Position numbers and translations under genes: made by a program. From NCBI GenBank assembly GCA_019347995.1, contig JAHWKH010000062.1:1-9797 (forward strand): a DNA stretch of 9,797 nucleotides, written 5' to 3'. Under the pieces are notes generated by a model that did no database searches, was not told the DNA's origin, and saw nothing but the letters and a program-made list of their open reading frames with translations. Positions 1 through 5,474 of this stretch are shown one piece after another; the stretch's first letter is position 1, and each line of letters begins with the position of its first letter. The stretch is from Gemmatimonadota bacterium (GTDB taxonomy: Bacteria; Gemmatimonadota; Gemmatimonadetes; Longimicrobiales; UBA6960).

Positions 1-37
1 CCTGTCCGGATCAAGTCCGGGCAGGGGGTTTCTTTTT
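1..37 (+). terminator. Rho-independent terminator for a gene left of the window
   Basis: The arms 1-10 (cctgtccgga) and 16-25 (tccgggcagg) pair over 10 positions with one G-T wobble around a 5-base loop. Three G and then a T-rich tract (29-37, tttcttttt) follow. This is the classical intrinsic-terminator layout read on the plus strand, so it most likely ends a rightward transcript that begins outside the window. It cannot serve the leftward operon ending at 227, because the T tract is on the wrong strand. Confidence 0.7.
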
Positions 38-71
38 ATATCCGGATCACCCGGCCAGGGGGTTTCTTTTT
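5..71. repeat. Tandem partial duplication of the terminator tail
   Basis: The 9-mer tccggatca occurs at 5-13 and 41-49, and the 16-mer cagggggtttcttttt occurs at 22-37 and 56-71. The spacing is 34-36 bases, so the unit is an imperfect tandem duplication. The second copy keeps the T tract, but its hairpin arms (ccgg 42-45 and ccgg 51-54) are short and further from the tract. It would be a weaker backup terminator. Confidence 0.75.
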
Positions 72-183
72 GCAGCCGGAGCTCCCTTGCGCCCCGGGGC
101 CGCTCGAATCGAGTGCGAGACAAGGCGGGCGAGGACGTCGAGGAGGGCGAGCACGCGGAGTGAGGACACTACCGGTCTCACAT

Positions 184-204
184 CCGAACCCCGGTCCGGT
201 TCGG
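184..204. other. Hairpin just past the end of the leftward operon
   Basis: Perfect 7-base inverted repeat, ccgaacc (184-190) and ggttcgg (198-204), with a 7-base loop. It lies 22 bases beyond the last stop codon of the minus-strand operon. No T tract follows it on the minus strand, so it is not a canonical intrinsic terminator. It could stabilise the mRNA 3' end or act together with Rho. The rest of 72-226 shows no supportable gene. Confidence 0.4.
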
Positions 205-226
205 GAAGCATCCGCCTGCACCCGCG

Positions 227-385
227 TCAGAAAAGCGTGTAGAGGAACGGCGCCAGAGCCGAACCCTGCACCACCACGATGAACAGCGAGAGGAGCAGGA
301 GGATCACCACCAGGGGGGAGATCCACCACAGCTTGCGGGCCATGATGAAATCCAGGACCTGGCGCAGCTTGGACGGAGCGGGCAT
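227..385 (-). CDS. DUF5989-type membrane microprotein
   Basis: A 52-residue protein (ATG at 385, TGA at 227) beginning MPAPSKLRQVLDF and ending in LYTLF. It has an amphipathic, basic N terminus (residues 1-19), then WWISP, then one strong hydrophobic segment (about residues 24-40, rich in L, V and I). It closes with the short QGSALAPFLYTLF tail typical of the DUF5989 family. From family knowledge, such microproteins are encoded next to NodU-type carbamoyltransferases and SxtJ-like membrane proteins, which is exactly the context here: the carbamoyltransferase-SxtJ gene ends only 6 bases upstream. I infer a single-pass inner-membrane protein working with that enzyme, perhaps as a small subunit or scaffold. 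No biochemical role is known to me. The ribosome binding site is weak, so it may rely on translational coupling. Confidence 0.9.
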   Translation of the reverse strand: MPAPSKLRQVLDFIMARKLWWISPLVVILLLLSLFIVVVQGSALAPFLYTLF

Positions 386-391
386 GGCGGC

Positions 392-2623
392 TCAGTACGG
401 TCGATGGGGGCGGGCGCCGTGATCCTCCGCCGGAGTCCAGTAGGTAGCGGTGTCGGGGTCGGGACGGAGCGCCAGGCGCCGACGTCCCACCAGCCGTCCC
501 GCGAGCCCCAGCGGCGTGACGCCCAGGAAGAAGGTAAGGCTCAGCAGGACGCGGGTCACGACGCCGCCGAGTCGTTCCCCCAGGGCCATCCAGCCGCGCT
601 CCACCCGGTCGAGGAGGCCGGGGCTCAGAAGCCCCGTGAGGGCGAAGAGCGCGCCGAGGGCCACGAGCCACGGCCAGAGCGCCCGCTCGCGCCACCAGAA
701 GAATCCACCCAGTGCGCCGAGGGCCCCGGACATGATCAGCCCGAAGCGGCGGAGATGCCGCCGACGGGTGTCGCGGTCCTCTTCCGCCGTCGCCGGGTGG
801 GGGGGGCGGAACGGGTCATCCTCCACCTCCTCGGCTCGTCGGTCTCCCTGCTCTGACGCCCGGAGGAGGCAGTCCTCCAGCACCAGCACGTCCATGCCCG
901 TGGCGAGAAAGTCGCGGTACGCCTCCACGGGCGTGCACACGATGGGCTCCCCGGCCACGTTGAACGAGGTGTTCACCAGCACGCCGTAGCCCGTGCGCGC
1001 CCGGAAGTGGCGGAGGAGCGCGTGATAGCGGGGCGCGACGGCCGCCTCCACGGTCTGGATGCGTGCGGAGTGGTCCACGTGGGTCACTGCGGGCAGGTCG
1101 CTCCGCACCTCGTGCACCCGCTCGAGGCCTTCCGGCTCCCGCGCGTCGGGACCGGGATCCCGACGCCGCTCCTCCCTCACCGGCGCCACCAGCAGCATGT
1201 AGGGCGAGGGCGCGTCCAGGTCGAAGTAGGCGCCTGCGTCCTCGGCGAGGCAGGAGGGCGCGAACGGGCGAAACGACTCCCTCTCCTTGATCCTGAGGTT
1301 GAGCGTGCGCTGCATGTCCGGATCGCGGGCGTCGGCCAGGATGCTCCGCGCCCCCAACGCCCGGGGCCCGTACTCCATGCGTCCGTTGAGCCAGCCAACG
1401 ACGGCGCCCGCGTCGAGCGCCGCGGCCGTCTCGTGCAGCAGCGTCTCCTCGGATAGGCGGCGGTGCGGGATTCCCTCCGCCTCCAGCCAGGCAGCCACCG
1501 CATCGGGGGCGTACGAAGGCCCCAGGTAGGAGCCCTTCTGGCGGTCGTGTACGCCGTCCGCCTGCCGCGGCCGCCCAAGGTGCTGGTGCCATGCCCACAG
1601 CGCGGCGCCCAGCGCCCCACCGGCGTCTCCCGCGGCCGGCTGGATCCACAGGTCGTCCACCGCTCCCTCCCGCAGGATCCGGCCGTTCCCCACCGAGTTG
1701 AGCGCCACGCCCCCCGCCAGGCAGAGACGGCGGTGGCCGGTCTCCCCCGCCACGTGGCACGCCGCCCGAACCATGGCCTCCTCCGTCACCCACTGGACGC
1801 TGCGCGCCACGTCCATGTGGCGTTGGGTGAGGGGCTCTTCGGGGCTTCGCGGCGGCCCTCCCATCAGCCGGTGGAAGCGCTCGCCGGTCATGCGCAGACC
1901 GTGGAGGTAATCGAAGCAGGAGAGATCCATGCGGAAGGAGCCGTCCTCCCTCAGGTCCACCACGTGCTCCAGGAGCGCATCGACGAAGCGCGGCTCTCCG
2001 TACGGTGCCAGTCCCATGACCTTGTACTCGCCGTCGTTGACGCGGAATCCGAGGTAATAGGTGGCGGCGCTGTACAGCAGTCCCAGGCTCGAGGGGAACC
2101 TCACCTCCCGCTCCAGGCGCACCTGGTTCCCCTCGCCCACGCCCCAGGCCGTGGTGGTCCACTCGCCCACGCCGTCCATGGTCAGGACGGCCGCGTCGGG
2201 GAACGGAGAGGGGAAGAAGGCGGAGGCGGCGTGGGCGGTGTGGTGGTCCGTGTAGAGCAGATCGCCCTCCCATCCTTCCAGCTCCTCGTGAACGCGCTGC
2301 TCGATCCACAGCTTCTCCTTGAGCCAGACGGGCATGGCGGCGAGGAACGGGCGCAGGCCCCGCGGCGCCACGGCCAGGGAGGTCTCGAGGAGACGCTCGA
2401 ACTTGATCCAGGGCTTCTCGTAGAAGGCGACGTGGTCGAGCCGCGCCGGCGTGATCCCCGCTTCGGCGAGGCAGTAACGGGCCGCCCCGGCGGGAAAGGA
2501 GGGGTCGTGCTTGACGCGGCTGAAGCGCTCCTCCTGGGCCGCCGCCACGATCTCGCCGTCGCGCACGAGGCACGCGGCGGCGTCGTGATAGAAGGCGCTG
2601 ATCCCCAGGATCCAGGTGGGCAC
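392..2623 (-). CDS. Carbamoyltransferase (NodU/TobZ family) fused to an SxtJ-like membrane domain
   Basis: A 743-residue protein. Residues 1 to about 590 are a complete NodU/TobZ/CmcH-type O-carbamoyltransferase, which moves a carbamoyl group from carbamoyl phosphate to a hydroxyl via a carbamoyl-adenylate made with ATP. Visible landmarks are the metal-site motif DHHTAH (126-131), MDGVGE (149-154), GLAPYG (204-209), AGGVALN (303-309) and GDAGGA (332-337) of the Kae1-like fold. The C-terminal domain shows YGPRALG (418-424) and NTSFN (551-555). Residues about 615-735 match the SxtJ membrane family: RFG at 626-628, hydrophobic segments near 629-644, 648-668 and 686-708, and a DPDTATYW tail. To my knowledge SxtJ is normally a separate gene. 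The frame is open throughout, but the linker lies on an 8-base C run (minus strand; 799-806), so an indel artefact is possible. The GTG start at 2623 is 8 bases after thiE and puts the family N terminus (WILGISAFYHD) at residue 4. The substrate is unknown; a cell-surface glycan or metabolite is a guess. Confidence 0.92.
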   Translation of the reverse strand: MPTWILGISAFYHDAAACLVRDGEIVAAAQEERFSRVKHDPSFPAGAARYCLAEAGITPARLDHVAFYEKPWIKFERLLETSLAVAPRGLRPFLAAMPVWLKEKLWIEQRVHEELEGWEGDLLYTDHHTAHAASAFFPSPFPDAAVLTMDGVGEWTTTAWGVGEGNQVRLEREVRFPSSLGLLYSAATYYLGFRVNDGEYKVMGLAPYGEPRFVDALLEHVVDLREDGSFRMDLSCFDYLHGLRMTGERFHRLMGGPPRSPEEPLTQRHMDVARSVQWVTEEAMVRAACHVAGETGHRRLCLAGGVALNSVGNGRILREGAVDDLWIQPAAGDAGGALGAALWAWHQHLGRPRQADGVHDRQKGSYLGPSYAPDAVAAWLEAEGIPHRRLSEETLLHETAAALDAGAVVGWLNGRMEYGPRALGARSILADARDPDMQRTLNLRIKERESFRPFAPSCLAEDAGAYFDLDAPSPYMLLVAPVREERRRDPGPDAREPEGLERVHEVRSDLPAVTHVDHSARIQTVEAAVAPRYHALLRHFRARTGYGVLVNTSFNVAGEPIVCTPVEAYRDFLATGMDVLVLEDCLLRASEQGDRRAEEVEDDPFRPPHPATAEEDRDTRRRHLRRFGLIMSGALGALGGFFWWRERALWPWLVALGALFALTGLLSPGLLDRVERGWMALGERLGGVVTRVLLSLTFFLGVTPLGLAGRLVGRRRLALRPDPDTATYWTPAEDHGARPHRPY

Positions 2624-2631
2624 GCCGCTTC

Positions 2632-3276
2632 TCAGCCGTCGCGGTCCTGGAACGGCGACAGGAGAGCCCGCACCGCCCCCCCCGGATCCGCCGCACCCAT
2701 CACGGCTCCGATCACGGCCGTGCCCGCGGCTGCGGTCCTCGCCACGTCCGCGGCGCGCTCCGGCGTCACGCCACCGATGGCGACGACGGGGATGGCCACG
2801 GCCCGCGCCACCTCGTCCAGCCGCTCCAGACCGATGACCGCGCCGGCGTCGGCCTTGGAGCCGGTCCCGAAGACATCGCCACAGCCCAGGTAGGCGGCGC
2901 CTTCCTCCCGGGCCCGGCGGGCGCGTTCCGGGTCGTCCGTGGAGTAACCCACGAGAAGGGCGTCGCCCGCGGCTTCGCGAACGGCCGCCAGGGGAAGGTC
3001 GTCGGGCCCCAGGTGCACCCCGTCGGCTCCGGCAGCCAGCGCCACGTCGAGGCGGTCGTTCACGAACAGGAGGGCGCCGGCCTCGCGGGTGAGTGCGCGC
3101 AGCCGGCGGGCGCGGTCGAGGAGGATCCGGGCGGGCGCGCCCTTGTCGCGGAGCTGGATCGCCCGTGCCCCGGCGGCCAGGGCGGCCTCGACCACCGTCT
3201 CGACCGTGCGCCCGTGCCTCTCGGGAAGCCGGGGGTCGGTGATCACGATGAGCCGGAGGGCCCGACGAAGGTCCAC
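2632..3276 (-). CDS. thiE: Thiamine-phosphate synthase ThiE
   Basis: A 214-residue TIM-barrel enzyme of usual family length. It couples HMP-pyrophosphate and the thiazole phosphate carboxylate into thiamine monophosphate in the cytoplasm. Motifs in order: VITDP (11-15), QLRDK (41-45), FVNDRLDVA (71-79, pyrophosphate/Mg site), GADGVHLG (83-90), a glycine-rich VFGTGSKADA stretch (135-144) and AIGGV (166-170, phosphate-binding). The usual STH after strand 5 reads STD here (YSTDD, 111-115), a mild divergence. The start is GTG (3274-3276 on the plus strand), 6 bases after the mltG stop. No more suitable start exists, and the N terminus matches the family. No TPP riboswitch is visible before it; it is transcribed as an internal operon gene, so control by thiamine is not evident. 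The TenI paralogue is an alternative call, but the intact QLRDK and NDR motifs favour ThiE. Confidence 0.88.
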   Translation of the reverse strand: MDLRRALRLIVITDPRLPERHGRTVETVVEAALAAGARAIQLRDKGAPARILLDRARRLRALTREAGALLFVNDRLDVALAAGADGVHLGPDDLPLAAVREAAGDALLVGYSTDDPERARRAREEGAAYLGCGDVFGTGSKADAGAVIGLERLDEVARAVAIPVVAIGGVTPERAADVARTAAAGTAVIGAVMGAADPGGAVRALLSPFQDRDG

Positions 3277-3282
3277 GGCGTC

Positions 3283-4359
3283 TCAGGGGTTCGGCGGAGG
3301 GGGGCCGGCCGCCGTGTCCGCCTCGACCGGGTCGGCCACCGAATCCCCCGCGTCGACGGGGCCCCGCACCCCCACGGTGGCCCGCGCCGTGTCCCACGCC
3401 CGCCGGGCCGCGACCCGCGCTCGATTGTGCTCCGCCAGCGACCCGGTGAACAGATGCCGGCCGTCCGGAAGGGCCACGAAATAGAGGTCGTCGGTCTCGG
3501 CGGGCTCCAGGGTCGCGTCCAGCGCCCGCTCCCCGGGGGCGCCGATGGGCCCCGGTGGCAGCCCGCGCTGCGTATACGTGTTGTAGGGGTTGTCGGCCAC
3601 CGAATCGATGGCGGCGTACAGGAGGCGGGCGCGATACCCGCCGAGAGCGTACAGGACCGTGGGATCGGCCCCGAGCAGCATGCGCCGCTCCAGCCGGTTG
3701 TGGTACACGCCGGCGATGGCCGGCATCTCCTCGAGCCGGCGGGCCTCGGCCTGGACGATGGAGGCGAGCGTCACGGCCTCGCGCTCGCTCATCCCCAGGC
3801 TGTCCAGGCGCGCCCGCCGCTCCTCCGTCCAGTAGGCCCGGTAGCGATCGGTCATGGTCGCCACGACGCGGTCCAGGCTCGTCCCCGGCGCGAATCGGTA
3901 GGTGTCGGGAAAGAGATAGCCTTCTAGGCCGGGCCCGGGCACCTCCCAGCGCTCCGAGGCCGTGTCGGCGGTCAGGCGCCGCAACACGGTGTCGGCGGGA
4001 AGCCTCGTGATCTGTGCGATGCGGGGAGCCATCTGCCGGAGCGTCCATCCCTCGGGGATGGTCATCGTGGAGGTGACGACGCGGCCCTCCGTCAGCGTTT
4101 CCACGATGCGGCTCCAGGCCTCTCCCGGGCGCAGTCTGTACGTCCCGGCCCGGACGCCTCGATCGGCGCGCTTCAGCCGGACGTACGCCTGGAAGAGGAG
4201 GCCGTAGTCGACGATCCCCCGGGACGTGAGCGAGTCGGCCACCTCCCCGAGCCCGGCGCCGGTGGGCACCGTGACCTCGACGGGCTCGCCGGTGGGATCG
4301 CCACCACAGCCGGCCAGGAGCGTCAGCGTCAGCAGCGCCCACGACGGGCCGCGACTCAT
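3283..4359 (-). CDS. mltG: Endolytic murein transglycosylase MltG, lipoprotein form
   Basis: A 358-residue YceG/MltG protein that cleaves nascent peptidoglycan strands and sets glycan chain length in the periplasm. The start ATG overlaps the ruvX stop as ATGA. The N terminus is a lipoprotein signal, with a hydrophobic run ending in LLAGC (C18 is the lipidation site), whereas E. coli MltG has a transmembrane anchor. A LysM-like region (about 25-100) precedes the catalytic domain. The catalytic glutamate is in ASIVQAEA (199-206, E205). Further family signatures are LEGYLFPDTY (145-154), ADPTVLYALG (231-240), YNTY...GLPPGPIGAPG (259-276) and LYFVA...H.F...LAEHN (292-312). The tail after about 325 is low in complexity, with acidic and proline-rich stretches. 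Catalytic residues look intact, so the enzyme should be active. Confidence 0.93.
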   Translation of the reverse strand: MSRGPSWALLTLTLLAGCGGDPTGEPVEVTVPTGAGLGEVADSLTSRGIVDYGLLFQAYVRLKRADRGVRAGTYRLRPGEAWSRIVETLTEGRVVTSTMTIPEGWTLRQMAPRIAQITRLPADTVLRRLTADTASERWEVPGPGLEGYLFPDTYRFAPGTSLDRVVATMTDRYRAYWTEERRARLDSLGMSEREAVTLASIVQAEARRLEEMPAIAGVYHNRLERRMLLGADPTVLYALGGYRARLLYAAIDSVADNPYNTYTQRGLPPGPIGAPGERALDATLEPAETDDLYFVALPDGRHLFTGSLAEHNRARVAARRAWDTARATVGVRGPVDAGDSVADPVEADTAAGPPPPNP

Positions 4360-4772
4360 CGCTCCCGCTCCCCGTCCAGCCAGCGCTGGAGGATCAGGGC
4401 CGCCGCCCCCGCGTCCACACGCTCCTTCCGCTCCCGCTCCTTCCTGGGCAGGCCGCTGCCACGGATGGCCCGCTCGGCGCTCGCGGACGTGAAGCGCTCG
4501 TCCACGTAGTCGACGGGCACGCCCAGTCGCCGACCGAGCTCCTCGCCGGCCTCGCGGATCTCGGCACACCACGGCGTCTCCTCCCCGTCCAGACCCAGGG
4601 GGAGGCCCATGACGACGCGGCCGACCGCGTGCTCGCGGGCCAGGGCCTCCAGCGCCTTCCAGGGGGGGCGCTTGCCCCTGCGCCGCAGCAGCGTGTCCAC
4701 GGGAGACGCCAGGGTGCGCGTGGGATCGCTCAGGGCCACGCCGATGCGCCGCGCGCCGAAGTCCACTCCCAT
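4356..4772 (-). CDS. ruvX: Putative pre-16S rRNA nuclease / Holliday junction resolvase-like RuvX (YqgF)
   Basis: A 138-residue RNase H-fold nuclease. Visible motifs are GVDFGARRIGVAL (2-14, first catalytic aspartate D4), VVMGLPL (53-59), YVDERFTS (89-96) and VDAGAAALILQ (119-129, with the last acidic residue D120). The family takes part in maturation of the 16S rRNA 5' end. Its older Holliday-junction-resolvase name rests on fold similarity. The ATG at 4772 puts the family N terminus at residue 1. GTG codons at 4775 and 4793 are in frame and could also be used; an AGGA (plus-strand 4783-4788 region) lies about 10 bases before the GTG at 4775. The gene is 40 bases after the V4R gene, and its stop overlaps the mltG start, which indicates translational coupling. 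Confidence 0.92.
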   Translation of the reverse strand: MGVDFGARRIGVALSDPTRTLASPVDTLLRRRGKRPPWKALEALAREHAVGRVVMGLPLGLDGEETPWCAEIREAGEELGRRLGVPVDYVDERFTSASAERAIRGSGLPRKERERKERVDAGAAALILQRWLDGERER

Positions 4773-4812
4773 CACGCGGGTCCGATCCTGCACGGGGGCG
4801 GGAACGGCGCCG

Positions 4813-5349
4813 TCAGAGCTCGGCGAGGGCGCGATCGAGGTCCCGCCCCTCCAGAAGCAGGCCGTAGAGCTCGTGCACGGCGGCCTCCGAGCCGAAGGCG
4901 AAGGTGCAGCGGTCATCCCCCCGACTGCGGCAGGCCACCTCGAGGACGGCCACGGGGCCGTCCGCCGCCCGCGAGAGAACGCTGGAGAGGAGACCGGAGC
5001 CGAACGCGCAGGCGGGCTGGTGCTCCGAGCCTTCGGGGAGCGCCTCCGCCCAGTCGGGGCTCGACAGGAGCCCGATCCCGGGGTGTGGGACGCTGTGCTC
5101 CAGCGTGCCCCATCCCCGGCGGTCCAGGAAATCGGACAGGCCCCGCCAGAAGGAGTGCTCGTCCCGGCTGCGGGGATCGCCGCCCCCCGTGAAGGCCTCG
5201 AAGAGACGCCCCCCGGCGTCGTAGCCCGCGGCGTGCAGGGCATGGACGGCGGCCAGCGGGCCCGCCTCGTCGCGGAGCGCGCGGCGCAGCCCGGCCAGCG
5301 CGGCGGCGGGGAAGGCGACCTCTCGGATCTGGGTTCGGGTCGTGTCCAC
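4813..5349 (-). CDS. V4R-domain protein, first gene of the operon
   Basis: A 178-residue protein with no signal peptide or membrane segment. The C-terminal half (about 90-155) is a V4R (4-vinyl reductase) domain. It has C114 in the ACAFGSG stretch, then GPVAVLEVAC (131-140) and the CRSRGDDRCTF signature (140-150) with C140 and C148, the cysteines characteristic of this domain. The N-terminal half (about 1-80) is helical with an AGYDAGGRLFEAF stretch and is not otherwise recognised. V4R domains bind small molecules or metals. They occur in sensors and in chlorophyll-related and gas/hydrocarbon-responsive proteins. Here I infer a ligand-sensing or assembly role, not an enzyme of pigment synthesis, because no pigment gene is near. 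The start is GTG at 5349, preceded by AGGAG with a 6-base spacer (5355-5359), much better than upstream in-frame starts. Confidence 0.85.
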   Translation of the reverse strand: MDTTRTQIREVAFPAAALAGLRRALRDEAGPLAAVHALHAAGYDAGGRLFEAFTGGGDPRSRDEHSFWRGLSDFLDRRGWGTLEHSVPHPGIGLLSSPDWAEALPEGSEHQPACAFGSGLLSSVLSRAADGPVAVLEVACRSRGDDRCTFAFGSEAAVHELYGLLLEGRDLDRALAEL

Positions 5350-5352
5350 GGA

Positions 5353-5359
5353 TACTCCT
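5353..5359 (-). promoter_or_regulatory. Strong ribosome binding site fixing the V4R start
   Basis: On the minus strand the sequence reads caggagtatcc followed by GTG. AGGAG with a 5-6-base spacer selects the GTG at 5349 over the upstream ATG at 5538, whose extra residues are arginine/proline-rich shadow sequence. Confidence 0.7.
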
Positions 5360-5367
5360 GGGCGGCC

Positions 5368-5386
5368 CCGCGGGAACGAACCGCGG
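5368..5386 (-). promoter_or_regulatory. Leader hairpin upstream of the V4R ribosome binding site
   Basis: Two copies of the palindrome ccgcgg (5368-5373 and 5381-5386) can pair as a 6-base all-G/C stem with a 7-base loop. The hairpin would sit in the 5' leader between the candidate promoter and the ribosome binding site of the operon. It could affect mRNA stability or translation. The function is inferred from position only. Confidence 0.4.
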
Positions 5387-5391
5387 AGGTG

Positions 5392-5421
5392 CGTCGTACG
5401 AAGGAGCCGAAATATACGACG
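5392..5421 (-). promoter_or_regulatory. Candidate operon promoter with overlapping inverted repeat
   Basis: On the minus strand TATATT (plus 5411-5416) is a plausible -10 box and the most A/T-rich spot in an otherwise GC-rich divergent region. No good -35 is visible 17 bases upstream. It overlaps a perfect 7-base inverted repeat, cgtcgta (5392-5398) and tacgacg (5415-5421), separated by 16 bases. A factor bound there would cover the transcription start. Since this is the divergent region between the operon and the peptidase gene, the site could affect both. Confidence 0.35.
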
Positions 5422-5474
5422 GGTCGGGCGCCGGGCCACCGGGCCGCGACCGCCACTTCGTCCACAGGGTCTCC

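Noticed and set aside
36..695. 219-codon minus-strand frame over the end of the operon
   Set aside because: It overlaps both DUF5989 and the SxtJ domain, which are recognised; its composition is arginine/proline-rich shadow sequence. It matters only as the frame the enzyme would enter if the 8-C run had one more base.
1463..2893. 476-codon plus-strand frame opposite the carbamoyltransferase
   Set aside because: It is the antisense of a well-supported gene, with low-complexity histidine/arginine/glycine composition and no recognisable motif.
2624..3300. TPP riboswitch before thiE
   Set aside because: The gene start is 6 bases after mltG inside an operon, and no THI-box-like structure is visible.
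2624..4342. A continuous minus-strand frame extending the carbamoyltransferase upstream to 4342
   Set aside because: The extension is arginine/glycine/proline-rich, overlaps thiE and mltG in another frame, and lacks family similarity; the GTG at 2623 fits the family N terminus.
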